From JACCVL01 sp963695375 (GTDB taxonomy: Bacteria > Actinomycetota > Actinomycetes > Propionibacteriales > Nocardioidaceae): a stretch of 64,000 nucleotides of DNA. Each line of letters starts with the position of its first letter. The stretch's first letter is position 1. The notes beneath the pieces were generated by a model. That model saw only the letters and a program-made list of their open reading frames with translations. It searched no databases and was not told where the DNA came from. The stretch covers positions 434,001 to 498,000 of the forward strand of contig OY968767.1 in assembly GCA_963695375.1 (NCBI GenBank). The letters run 5' to 3'. Below, piece by piece: positions 8,570-18,077 of this stretch. Position numbers and translations under genes: made by a program.

Positions 8570-8802
8570 ACGTCATCCGTATCGGGGTCTATCGACGGCG
8601 CGTCGTATGACGTCCCGCCCCGACCCGGCGCAACGTCATCCGTACCGGGGTCTATCGACGGCGCGTCGTATGACGTCCCGCCCCGACCCGGCGCAACGTC
8701 ATCCGTACCGGGGTCTATCGACGGCGCGTCGTCTGACGTCCCGCCCCGACCCGGCGCAACGTCATCCGTACCGGGGTCTATCGACGGCGCGTCGTATGAC
8801 GT
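8570..8802. repeat. Tandem palindromic repeat array A (4 units, exact 63-bp period)
   Basis: Four 44-nt units at 8570-8613, 8633-8676, 8696-8739 and 8759-8802, separated by an identical 19-nt spacer (CCCGCCCCGACCCGGCGCA). Each unit opens with ACGTCATCCG and closes with CGTATGACGT (CGTCTGACGT in unit 3), so the ends are inverted repeats. The core has a second small hairpin, CGACG-GCG-CGTCG. Units differ by only one or two bases. The array ends 8 bp from the stop of prs. The same element recurs at 28336-28505. Function is unknown; a terminator/REP-like element or a protein-binding array are options. Confidence 0.9.
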
Positions 8803-8810
8803 TGCGTGGG

Positions 8811-9791
8811 TCAGGCTCGGCCGTCGAAGAGGCTGGTGACCGAGCCGTCCTCGAACACCTCGCGAATCGCGCGGCTGATCAGCGGCGCGATCGACAGCGT
8901 GGTCAGCTTGTCGAAGCGCTGCTCGGGGCTGACCGGCAGCGTGTTGGTCACCACGATCTCGCGGGCCCGGCAGTTCTTCAGCCGGTCCACCGCGGAGCCG
9001 GAGAGCACGGCATGGGTGGCGGCCACCACCACGCTCGCCGCGCCCTCGTCGAGCAGCGCGTCCACCGCCTTCACGATGGTGCCGCCGGTATCGATCATGT
9101 CGTCGACCAGCACGCAGGTACGCCCGCGGATCTCACCGACGACCCGGTTGGCCACCGCCTCGTTCGGCTGCTGAATGTCGCGGGTCTTGTGCACGAACGC
9201 CAGCGACGTGCCGCCGAGGCGGGAGGCCCACTGCTCCGCGACCCGGATCCGTCCGGCGTCGGGGGACACCACCACCAGGTCCTCGTCGCCGTACTTGCCG
9301 CCGACGTAACCGGCCAGGATGGGCATCGCCATCAGGTGGTCGACCGGTCCGTCGAAGAAGCCCTGGATCTGCGAGCTGTGCAGGTCCACGGTGATCAGCC
9401 GGTCCGCACCGGCGGCCTTGAACATGTCGGCCATCAACCGGGCGCTGATCGGCTCCCGGCCACGGTGCTTCTTGTCCTGCCGCGCGTACCCGTAGAACGG
9501 CTGCACGACGGTGATCCGCTTGGCCGACGCACGCTTGAGGGCGTCGACCATGATCAGCTGCTCCATCACCCACTGGTTGATGGGTGCGGTGTGGCTCTGC
9601 AGCACGAACGCGTCGCAGCCACGGACGGACTCCTCGAACCGGACGTAGATCTCCCCGTTGGCGAACTCGAAGACCGACTGCGGCACCAGTCCGGAGCCGA
9701 GCAGGTCGGCCACCTCGGCCGCGAGCTCGGGGTGGGCCCGGCCGGAGAACACCATCAGGTTCTTCTCGGTCGTACGCTTCATACCGGTCAC
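8811..9791 (-). CDS. prs: Ribose-phosphate pyrophosphokinase
   Basis: 326 aa, class I PRPP synthase. Visible signatures are LMVFSGRAHPELA, the catalytic/Mg-binding block DLHSSQIQGFFDGPVDHL, SPDAGRIRVAEQWA, and the PRPP loop VLVDDMIDTGGTI. It makes PRPP for purine, pyrimidine, His, Trp, NAD and, in actinomycetes, decaprenyl-phospho-arabinose synthesis. GTG 9791 overlaps the glmU stop as GTGA; ATG 9782 three codons on is an alternative start. It is the last gene of the glmU-prs unit, and its stop lies right next to repeat array A. Confidence 0.97.
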   Translation of the reverse strand: MTGMKRTTEKNLMVFSGRAHPELAAEVADLLGSGLVPQSVFEFANGEIYVRFEESVRGCDAFVLQSHTAPINQWVMEQLIMVDALKRASAKRITVVQPFYGYARQDKKHRGREPISARLMADMFKAAGADRLITVDLHSSQIQGFFDGPVDHLMAMPILAGYVGGKYGDEDLVVVSPDAGRIRVAEQWASRLGGTSLAFVHKTRDIQQPNEAVANRVVGEIRGRTCVLVDDMIDTGGTIVKAVDALLDEGAASVVVAATHAVLSGSAVDRLKNCRAREIVVTNTLPVSPEQRFDKLTTLSIAPLISRAIREVFEDGSVTSLFDGRA

Positions 9792-11317
9792 GGCTGCGTT
9801 CCCTCGTCGGGCTGCCCGGGGGTCAGGGGAGGTGGCGGACCCTCAGTCTGCCCGACGTCTCCGCCGGCCGCCGTGGCGGCGGCACCGGCGGTCGCCGCCT
9901 CCGCGGCCGGTGTCCCCGGCCGACGCCGCTGGGTCCAGCCGTCGTGATGCCGCTGCGGTCCACCGGACACCGCCAGCGCGCCCGGCGGAACGTCTCGGCG
10001 CACCACCGTGCCGGCGCCGGTGACGGCGCCGTCCCCGATGGTGACCGGCGCCACGAAGACGTTGTCCGATCCGGTCTTGCAGTGCCGGCCGACCACGGTG
10101 CGGTGCTTGGCGAGGCCGTCGTAGTTCGCCGTGATCGTCCCGGCTCCGATGTTGGTGCCCTCGCCGATCTCGGCGTCCCCCACGTACGACAGGTGCGGCA
10201 CCTTGGCCGCCCGCCCGATCGCCGCGTTCTTGGTCTCGACGAACGTGCCGATCTTGCCGTCGGCGTGCAGCACGGTCCCCGGGCGCAGGTACGCGAAGGG
10301 GCCGACTGCGGCGCCGTCACCGATGACCGCTCCCGACCCGTGCGTGCGCACGACGCTCGCCCCGGCGCCGACCCGGACGTCGAGCAGCGTGCAGTCCGGC
10401 CCGACCACCGCGCCGTCCCCCACCGCGGTCGCGCCCTGCAGCTGCACGCCGGGGCGCAGCTCCACGTCCCGGCCGAGGGTCACCGTGACGTCCACCCAGA
10501 CGCTCGACGGGTCCACGACCGTGACGCCGGCCCGCATCCAGTCGCGCAGCACCCGGGCGTTGAGCACCCGGCCGAGCTCGGCCAGCTGAACCCGGTCGTT
10601 CACCCCCTCGGCGTCCATCGGATCGTCGGCCAGCACCGTCCCCACCGCGGAGGCGTCCTGACGGGCGAGGGCGACCACGTCGGGCAGATAGACCTCGCCC
10701 TGGGCGTTGTCTGCCCCCAGCCGGGGCAGGGCGTCCCGCAGGTAGTCCAGGTCGAACGCGTAGATCCCGGAGTTCACCTCCCGGAGCAGCCGTTGCTCGG
10801 GGGTGGCGTCGGCTTCCTCGACGATCGCGAGCAGCGATCCGTCGGAATCGCAGAGCAGCCGGCCGTATCCGGTCGGGTCCGCGGGGCGAGCGGCGAGGAC
10901 GGTCACAGCCCGCTCGGCGGCGGCGTGTCGGGCCGCCAGGTCACGGAGCACCTCGCCCCGCAGCAGCGGGGTGTCTCCCATCACCACGAGCACCGTGCCC
11001 GCGGTCGCCTCGATCTGCCGCAGCCCGACCAGGGCGGCGTGCCCGGTGCCCAGCTGCTCCTCCTGCACGGCCGTCCGTGCGGTCGGCAGGCAGGCTGACA
11101 CGTGCTCGATCACCGAGGCGCGGCCGTGGCCGACGACCGTCACCACCTCGGGCGCACCGGATCCGTCCGCGGCGGCCAGCACGTGTCCGAGGAGGGTCCG
11201 GCCACCGATCCGGTGCAGCACCTTGGGGGTGGCCGACCGCATCCTGGTGCCCTCTCCGGCCGCCAGCACCACGACGGCGGCCGCTGCGGCTGCTCCCTCG
11301 GGGTCGACCGGTGTCAC
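9788..11317 (-). CDS. glmU: Bifunctional UDP-GlcNAc pyrophosphorylase/GlcN-1-P acetyltransferase
   Basis: 509 aa. The N-terminal uridylyltransferase domain begins VVVLAAGEGTRMRS with GDTPLL and EVNSGIYAF. The C-terminal half is a left-handed beta-helix of hexapeptide repeats ending in the acetyltransferase site (NAAIGRAAKVPHLSYVGDAEIGEGTNIGAGTI). It supplies UDP-GlcNAc for peptidoglycan and other cell-surface glycans. After the helix comes a Pro/Ala/Gly-rich tail of about 50 residues. GTG 11317 sits behind GAGGAG. tRNA-Gln lies 40 bp upstream on the same strand, the arrangement also seen in mycobacteria. Confidence 0.97.
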   Translation of the reverse strand: MTPVDPEGAAAAAAVVVLAAGEGTRMRSATPKVLHRIGGRTLLGHVLAAADGSGAPEVVTVVGHGRASVIEHVSACLPTARTAVQEEQLGTGHAALVGLRQIEATAGTVLVVMGDTPLLRGEVLRDLAARHAAAERAVTVLAARPADPTGYGRLLCDSDGSLLAIVEEADATPEQRLLREVNSGIYAFDLDYLRDALPRLGADNAQGEVYLPDVVALARQDASAVGTVLADDPMDAEGVNDRVQLAELGRVLNARVLRDWMRAGVTVVDPSSVWVDVTVTLGRDVELRPGVQLQGATAVGDGAVVGPDCTLLDVRVGAGASVVRTHGSGAVIGDGAAVGPFAYLRPGTVLHADGKIGTFVETKNAAIGRAAKVPHLSYVGDAEIGEGTNIGAGTITANYDGLAKHRTVVGRHCKTGSDNVFVAPVTIGDGAVTGAGTVVRRDVPPGALAVSGGPQRHHDGWTQRRRPGTPAAEAATAGAAATAAGGDVGQTEGPPPPLTPGQPDEGTQP

Positions 11318-11359
11318 GGGTGGCTCCTCGGGTCGGCGGGCGGTCGCGGCGGGTGCTGG

Positions 11360-11438
11360 CTCCCCGGGTAGGAGTCGAACCTACGTCGCTTGTCCGCATT
11401 CAAAGTGCGGCGGGCCCTGCCGACAGACCAACCGGGGA
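11360..11438 (-). tRNA. tRNA-Gln (anticodon UUG)
   Basis: Read on the minus strand it folds as acceptor TCCCCGG/CCGGGGA, D-arm with a TCGGCA loop, anticodon stem CCGCA/TGCGG with loop CTTTGAA (anticodon TTG), and T-arm GTAGG-TTCGACT-CCTAC. U1-A72 and discriminator G73, glutamine identity elements, are present, and CCA is encoded (11357-11359 on the complement). The variable region is about 9 nt (ACAAGCGAC) instead of 4-5 and two bases separate the D and anticodon stems, giving 79 nt without CCA. Confidence 0.88.
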
Positions 11439-11490
11439 ACGGGTGGGGTCAGCGTAGGCGTAATCGGCTGCCGGGCAGCCTCAGGCTTGG

Positions 11491-11510
11491 AACCTACGGT
11501 TGCGTAGGTT
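11491..11510. promoter_or_regulatory. Palindromic operator candidate upstream of desaturase
   Basis: Perfect inverted repeat AACCTACG-GTTG-CGTAGGTT, followed closely by further half-site-like copies (ACGGTGACGTAGGC) up to about 11527. It lies 140 bp upstream of the desaturase ATG, between tRNA-Gln and the desaturase. This is the size and symmetry of a TetR-family operator; the TetR gene directly after the desaturase is the obvious candidate to bind it. Confidence 0.55.
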
Positions 11511-11650
11511 ACGGTGACGTAGGCGTAGACCAGCCGTCTTCTGGGAAAGACCAAGGGAGAGGGCGGCCACGTCCGGCCACGGCCGGTCACGGACCGGCCG
11601 ATCCGCGCCCCCTGTCACCCTGCCCGTCCAGATCGCTCGCGAGGACCCCC

Positions 11651-12649
11651 ATGACGCCAGCCACCACCGCTCCCCCCGCCCCTCCTCCCACCCGAGACGC
11701 GACCGCACCGAGCGGCGGCGAGGGCCTCGACACGGCGGTGTTGCACGGCACGCTGGGCAGCGACCGGCAGAGCGGGCTCGAGCGGACGATGCTGGCGCTG
11801 TTCATCGCGCTGCCGTTCGTGGCCGTGGTCGCCGCCGTACCGGTGGCGTGGGGCGGCTGGCTCGGCTGGCACGACGTGGTGATCGCGCTCGTCTTCTACT
11901 ACGTCAGCGGTCTCGGCATCACCGTGGGCTTCCACCGGTTGTTCACGCACAAGTCGTTCAAGCCGAACCGCGCGGTCAAGGTCGCGCTCGCGATCGCCGG
12001 CAGCCTGGCGATCGAGGGGCCGGTGATCCGCTGGGTGGCGGACCACCGCAAGCACCACAAGTTCTCCGATCGGGACGGCGACCCGCACTCGCCGTGGCGC
12101 TACGGCGAGAGCGTCCCCGCGCTGGCGAAGGGCTTCACCTACGCCCACGTGGGCTGGCTCTTCGACGTCGAGCAGACCCCACAGCGACGCTACGCGCCGG
12201 ACCTGCTGAAGGATCCCGATCTGGTCCGGATCTCCAAGCAGTTCCCGGCCTGGGTGCTGGTGTCGTTGCTCGCCCCGGCGGTCATCGGCGGGCTCTGGTC
12301 GATGTCGTGGCAGGGGGCATTGACCGCCTTCTTCTGGGCGACGCTGGTCCGGATCGCCCTGCTGCACCACGTGACCTGGTCCATCAACTCGATCTGCCAC
12401 ACCGTCGGCGAGCGGCCGTTCAAGAGCCGCGACCGGTCCGGCAACGTGTGGTGGCTGGCGATCCCCAGCTTCGGCGAGTCCTGGCACAACCTGCACCACG
12501 CCGACCCGACCTGCGCCCGGCACGGAGTGCTGCCCGGCCAGCTCGACGCCTCGGCGCGGGTGATCTGGGCGTTCGAGAAGCTCGGGTGGGTCTCCGACGT
12601 CCGCTGGCCGGTGGCCGACCGGATCGCCGCCAAGCGGGCCACCTCCTGA
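11651..12649 (+). CDS. Acyl-CoA/acyl-lipid Delta9 desaturase
   Basis: 332 aa membrane di-iron desaturase. All three histidine boxes are present: HRLFTH, HRKHHKF and HNLHHADP. Hydrophobic pairs lie around residues 45-85 and 190-230. It introduces a cis double bond into saturated acyl chains at the cytoplasmic membrane, adjusting fluidity. It resembles the DesA3-type enzymes of mycobacteria. ATG 11651 follows GAGGA at six bases. A TetR regulator starts 10 bp after the stop and a palindromic operator candidate lies upstream, so it is probably repressed according to fatty-acid status. The electron donor (oxidoreductase/ferredoxin) is not encoded nearby. Confidence 0.93.
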   Translation: MTPATTAPPAPPPTRDATAPSGGEGLDTAVLHGTLGSDRQSGLERTMLALFIALPFVAVVAAVPVAWGGWLGWHDVVIALVFYYVSGLGITVGFHRLFTHKSFKPNRAVKVALAIAGSLAIEGPVIRWVADHRKHHKFSDRDGDPHSPWRYGESVPALAKGFTYAHVGWLFDVEQTPQRRYAPDLLKDPDLVRISKQFPAWVLVSLLAPAVIGGLWSMSWQGALTAFFWATLVRIALLHHVTWSINSICHTVGERPFKSRDRSGNVWWLAIPSFGESWHNLHHADPTCARHGVLPGQLDASARVIWAFEKLGWVSDVRWPVADRIAAKRATS

Positions 12650-12659
12650 CCGGCCGGCG

Positions 12660-13319
12660 ATGACCCGCCGGGCGGAGGAGGGCGCCGCCGCGCGGCGCAC
12701 CCGGCACCGGATGACGGCGGCGGAGCGGCGCGAGCAGCTCATCGACATCGCCCGCGGCCTGTTCGCCGGTCGGGGAGTCGAGGGAACGTCGGTCGAGGAG
12801 ATCGCGGCCAAGGCGGAGGTCTCGAAGCCGGTGGTCTACGAGCACTTCGGCGGCAAGGAGGGGCTCTACGCCGTCGTCGTCGACCGCGAGGTCCAGCAGC
12901 TGCTGTCGATGATGCGCGGCGCGCTGACCGGCGGGCGGCCGCGCGTGCTGCTGGAACAGGCCGCGTTCGCGCTGCTGGACTACATCGAGCTGCACCCCGA
13001 CGGCTTCCGGATCCTGGTCCGCGACTCCCCGCTGGGATCGGCCTCCGGGTCGTTCGTCTCGATCATCGGTGACGTCGCCACCCGGGTCGAGCACATCCTC
13101 GGCGCCGAGTTCAAGGCCCGAGGCTTCGACACGACCTACGCGCCGATGTACGCCCAGATGCTGGTCGGAATGGTCGGCACCACCGGCCAGTGGTGGCTGG
13201 ACGCCCGCAAGCCCGCCAAGGACGTCGTCGCCGCCCACCTGTGCAACCTGGCCTGGAACGGGCTGTCCGGGTTGGAGACCACCCCGCACCTCACCTCGCC
13301 CGACCGCCACCCTCGCTGA
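12660..13319 (+). CDS. TetR-family transcriptional regulator (lipid/desaturase)
   Basis: 219 aa. The N-terminal helix-turn-helix is typical: RREQLIDIARGLFAGRGVEGTSVEEIAAKAEVSKPVVYEHFGGKEGLY (in pieces, residues 22-70). The C-terminal ligand domain has no recognisable specificity motif. It starts 10 bp after the desaturase stop, so the two are almost certainly co-transcribed and this protein probably controls the pair by binding the palindrome at 11491-11510. A basic N-terminal extension (AAARRTRHRMTAAERRE) precedes the HTH. The stop is 28 bp from the convergent methyltransferase gene. Confidence 0.88.
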   Translation: MTRRAEEGAAARRTRHRMTAAERREQLIDIARGLFAGRGVEGTSVEEIAAKAEVSKPVVYEHFGGKEGLYAVVVDREVQQLLSMMRGALTGGRPRVLLEQAAFALLDYIELHPDGFRILVRDSPLGSASGSFVSIIGDVATRVEHILGAEFKARGFDTTYAPMYAQMLVGMVGTTGQWWLDARKPAKDVVAAHLCNLAWNGLSGLETTPHLTSPDRHPR

Positions 13320-13347
13320 CGACCGGCGGGTCCGCGCGACGTGACGC

Positions 13348-14187
13348 TCAGCGCCGGGTCGCCACCACGAACACGCGGCGGAACGGCAGCACCGTCCCGT
13401 ACGCGGCGGCCGGATAGGCATCCCGCAGCGCCGCCCCGTAGTCGGCGGTGAACCGGTCCCGCAGCTGCTCCGGCAGCGCCTGGAGCACCGGCCGGGCGCC
13501 GGTGCCGGAGATCCAGCGCAGCACCGGGTCCGGACCGGCCAGCACGTGCAGGTACGTCGTCTCCCAGGCGTCCAGCTCCCACCCGGGACCGGCCAGCGCG
13601 TCCAGATAGGCCGCCGGGTCGTGCGCAGCCGGATACTCGACGCCGGCCGTGTGCGCGGCGTACGGCGCCCGGCCCGCCAGCTCGCGCAGCAGCCGGTGGC
13701 TGGGGGCGCCCTGGTTGCCCGGGACCGTGAACGCGAGGCTGCCGCCGTCGGCCACCCAGCCGGCCAGCCGCGGCAGCAGCTCCAGGTGCCGCGGCACCCA
13801 CTGCAGGGTGGCGGCGGACAGCACCAGATCCAGCGGCCCGTCCGGACGCCAGTGCCGCAGATCCGCTTGCCGGTACCGCACCCGCGGGTCCGCCGCCTCC
13901 GTCCGGGCTCGCTGCACCATCTCGGCCGACGCGTCGACGCCGGTGAGCGAGGCCGCCGGCCACCGCCGCAGCAGCACCGCGCTCAGGTGGCCGGGCCCGC
14001 ACCCGAGGTCGACGACACTGCGGGGCTCCCCCGGCACCCGCGCGAGCAGGTCCTCGAACGGCCGGCTGCGTTCGTCGGCGAACTGGAGGTACCGCTCCGG
14101 GTCCCACCGCCCACCGGACTGGGGGCGGTCAGCCTGGGCTGCGGACCCGGTGCGCTCGGCCGACTCCGGCGACGGCACTCCGGTCAC
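13348..14187 (-). CDS. tam: Class I SAM methyltransferase, trans-aconitate 2-methyltransferase-like
   Basis: About 279 aa. Motif I is VVDLGCGPGHLSAVLLRRWP, followed by LTGVDASAEMVQRAR and ADLRHWRP; the pattern LVLSAATLQWVP and the C-terminal FRRVFVVATRR match Tam proteins, which methylate trans-aconitate to relieve aconitase inhibition. GTG 14187 overlaps the amidase stop (GTGA); a GTG three codons on is possible. The first 20 residues are low-complexity. Substrate assignment is by resemblance and is less certain than the fold. Confidence 0.75.
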   Translation of the reverse strand: MTGVPSPESAERTGSAAQADRPQSGGRWDPERYLQFADERSRPFEDLLARVPGEPRSVVDLGCGPGHLSAVLLRRWPAASLTGVDASAEMVQRARTEAADPRVRYRQADLRHWRPDGPLDLVLSAATLQWVPRHLELLPRLAGWVADGGSLAFTVPGNQGAPSHRLLRELAGRAPYAAHTAGVEYPAAHDPAAYLDALAGPGWELDAWETTYLHVLAGPDPVLRWISGTGARPVLQALPEQLRDRFTADYGAALRDAYPAAAYGTVLPFRRVFVVATRR

Positions 14188-15587
14188 GCCTCCCGCCGCC
14201 GGGTCGCCGCCGGCGCCCGGCGGGTCCAGGGAAACGCCCGCTCCAGCTGCGCCGCCACGGACACCAACAAGGCGTCGCCACCGCGGGCCGCCACCAGCTG
14301 GATCGACAGCGGCAGCCCCGCCCGGGACTCTCCGGCGGGCAGTGCGATCGCCGGCTGCCCGGTGTGGTTCCACATCGGGGTGTAGGCGTAGAAGCGGCCC
14401 ATGCCGAACACGGTGGCCATGCCGTTCGACCCGGCCCACCGGCCGATCTCCACCGGATCGCCGGAGAGCACCGGGGTGAGCAGCAGATCGATCCCGGTGC
14501 GGGCCATCATCCGGTCGCCGTGGGCGGGTCCGGACTCGACCGCCCGTCGCAGCAGCGCCGGTCGCACGGTCGCGCCGAGCCGGGCGATCTGCGCCGTCCG
14601 GGGTTCGAGCAGGTCCGGCCGGTCGACGGCCGCCGCGGCCTGGTGCACACCCGCCAGGTAGCGGGCACTGAACGCCTGTGGCGCCACTCCCTGCTTCGCC
14701 CGCATCCGCCACACGTGGTGCCCGAGGGACGCCAGCCGCTCGCCCACCAGCAGCACGGTCGTCCGCACCTGGAGGTCCAGGCCCAGCGGCGCCGAGATCC
14801 GCATCGGCGACAGGTCGACACCGATGCGCAGCCGGCCGGGATCGCGGTGGCCGGCCGCCGCCAGCGAGTCCGGCAGGTCGCCGATCGCATCCAGATAGTG
14901 CGCGGTGTCCGCCACGGTCCGGGTGAGCACGCCCTGCACGGACAGGCCGTTCCAGGCTCCGGACGACGGCATCGAGCCCGCCGTCGGCTTGAGCCCCACC
15001 AAGCCGCAGCACGCGGCCGGGATGCGCAGCGACCCGGCGCCGTCGCTGCCGGTCGCCGCCCCCACCACGCCGGCCGCCACCGCGGCGGCTGCGCCGCCGG
15101 ACGAACCGCCCGGGGTCCGCGCCGGGTCCCACGGGTTCCGCGTCACGCCGGTGGCCGCCGACTCGGTGAATCCGTAGACGGCGAGCTCCGGCATGGTGGT
15201 TCGCCCCACCAGGACGGCGCCGGCCGCGCGCAGCCGCCGGACAATCTCGGCGTCCGCGCCGGCCACGCGGGTACAGGCCCGGCTGCCGTGGCCGGTCACC
15301 TCGCCGGCCACGTCGGTGTCGTCCTTGACCGCCACCGGGACGCCGAGCAGCTGGGGCCGGTTGCGGTTCCCCACCGTGCGCCCACCCTCGGCGCGGGACC
15401 GGTCGGCGGCCTCGGCGTCGGCCAGTGCCTGCTCACCCCGCACCGACGCGAACGCGTTCACGGTGGCTCGGGTCGCCGCGGCCCGCTCCAGGGCACCCGC
15501 GACCAGCGCACGGCTCGTGGTCTCGCCGGCGTCCATCGCCGCCAGCTGGGCGAGCGGACCCGCCAGCAGCAGTTCGGCCACATCCAT
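14184..15587 (-). CDS. Amidase-signature hydrolase
   Basis: About 467 aa. The Ser-cisSer-Lys triad is visible: Lys88 in VPVAVKDDTD, the cis-Ser in TPGGSSGGAAAA (162/163) and nucleophile Ser186 in SDGAGSLRIPA, so it should hydrolyse a carboxamide or ester. Substrate is not predictable; these enzymes include GatA, indoleacetamide hydrolases and peptide amidases, and the isolated gene without gatB/gatC neighbours argues against GatA. I chose ATG 15587 because it starts directly before the first conserved helix; the reading frame is open upstream to 15650. It overlaps the methyltransferase gene and is divergent from the MarR gene. Confidence 0.85.
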   Translation of the reverse strand: MDVAELLLAGPLAQLAAMDAGETTSRALVAGALERAAATRATVNAFASVRGEQALADAEAADRSRAEGGRTVGNRNRPQLLGVPVAVKDDTDVAGEVTGHGSRACTRVAGADAEIVRRLRAAGAVLVGRTTMPELAVYGFTESAATGVTRNPWDPARTPGGSSGGAAAAVAAGVVGAATGSDGAGSLRIPAACCGLVGLKPTAGSMPSSGAWNGLSVQGVLTRTVADTAHYLDAIGDLPDSLAAAGHRDPGRLRIGVDLSPMRISAPLGLDLQVRTTVLLVGERLASLGHHVWRMRAKQGVAPQAFSARYLAGVHQAAAAVDRPDLLEPRTAQIARLGATVRPALLRRAVESGPAHGDRMMARTGIDLLLTPVLSGDPVEIGRWAGSNGMATVFGMGRFYAYTPMWNHTGQPAIALPAGESRAGLPLSIQLVAARGGDALLVSVAAQLERAFPWTRRAPAATRRREA

Positions 15588-15645
15588 CGCCGCCACCCTA
15601 AGGGGATCGCCGCGGCCCTCGGGGCGGCTGCTCGAGATTCTCGAT

Positions 15646-15660
15646 GTCAAGACTCTTGAC
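15646..15660. promoter_or_regulatory. MarR operator candidate
   Basis: Perfect 15-nt palindrome GTCAAGA-C-TCTTGAC in the 89-bp gap between the divergent amidase and MarR genes, just upstream of the putative -10 TAGCCT (15664-15669). That is where a MarR autorepressor would block transcription, and it could control the amidase promoter too. Confidence 0.6.
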
Positions 15661-15663
15661 CGG

Positions 15664-15669
15664 TAGCCT
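15664..15669 (+). promoter_or_regulatory. -10 element of MarR gene (leaderless-type)
   Basis: TAGCCT seven nt before GTG 15677, matching the spacing seen for many other genes in this window and implying transcription starts at the start codon. Confidence 0.45.
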
Positions 15670-15676
15670 GTCGAGG

Positions 15677-16189
15677 GTGGACGAGGTGGACCGGCTGGTC
15701 GACGCGTGGCGCCGGGAGCGGCCCGAGCTGGACACCGACCCGATGCTCGTCCTCAGCCGGGTCACCCGGCTGGCCCGGCACCTCGACCGGGCTCGCCGCC
15801 GGGCCTTCGCCGCCCAGCAGCTGGAGACGTGGGAGTTCGACGTGCTGTCCGCGCTGCGCCGGTCGGGACCGCCGTACGCGCTGTCCCCGGGCCGGCTGCT
15901 GCACGAGACGCTGGTGACGAGCGGGACGATGACCAACCGGGTGGACAAGCTGGCCGCGCGCGGGCTGGTCGAGCGCGGGCCGGACCCGGGCGACCGGCGG
16001 GGCGTGCTGGTCCGGCTGACCGCGCACGGACGGCGGGTCGTCGACGCCGCCCTGGACGCCCTCCTGGGCTCGGAGCGCGAGCTGCTCGCCGGCCTGTCGG
16101 CCGCCGACCGGGACCGGCTGGCCGCGCTGCTGCGCGTGTTGGTCTCGCCCTTCGACGGCGCGACCGACGGCGCGACCGTCGACGACTGA
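15677..16189 (+). CDS. MarR-family transcriptional regulator
   Basis: About 170 aa. The winged-helix core is clear: RLARHLDRARRRAFAAQQLETWEFDVLSALRR, then LSPGRLLHETLVTSGTMTNRVDKLAARGLVERGPDPGDRRG, whose end is the MarR wing DxR motif. GTG 15677 is preferred over ATG 15644 because relatives start with a short DEVDRLVDAWRRERP segment and a TAGCCT hexamer lies seven bases before it. It is divergent from the amidase-methyltransferase pair, with a perfect palindrome between them, so it probably represses itself and perhaps that pair in response to a small molecule. Confidence 0.87.
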   Translation: MDEVDRLVDAWRRERPELDTDPMLVLSRVTRLARHLDRARRRAFAAQQLETWEFDVLSALRRSGPPYALSPGRLLHETLVTSGTMTNRVDKLAARGLVERGPDPGDRRGVLVRLTAHGRRVVDAALDALLGSERELLAGLSAADRDRLAALLRVLVSPFDGATDGATVDD

Positions 16190-16216
16190 GCGGCCCGCTC
16201 AGCCCGCTCAGCCCGC

Positions 16217-18076
<1,860 letters not shown>

Positions 18077-18077
18077 G

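Noticed and set aside
8570..8802. CRISPR array
   Set aside because: Spacing looks CRISPR-like, but the 19-nt spacers are identical within the array and no cas genes are present.
8490..9947. Long plus-strand reading frame across array A with 21-residue peptide repeats
   Set aside because: The peptide repeats come from the 63-bp DNA period (a multiple of three); the rest is antisense to prs.
11357..11438. Prophage or integrative-element attachment site at tRNA-Gln
   Set aside because: No integrase, excisionase or repeated tRNA end seen; the neighbourhood is conserved core.
14184..15587. GatA subunit of the Glu-tRNA amidotransferase
   Set aside because: No gatB or gatC nearby and the neighbour is a methyltransferase; a general amidase is the safer call.
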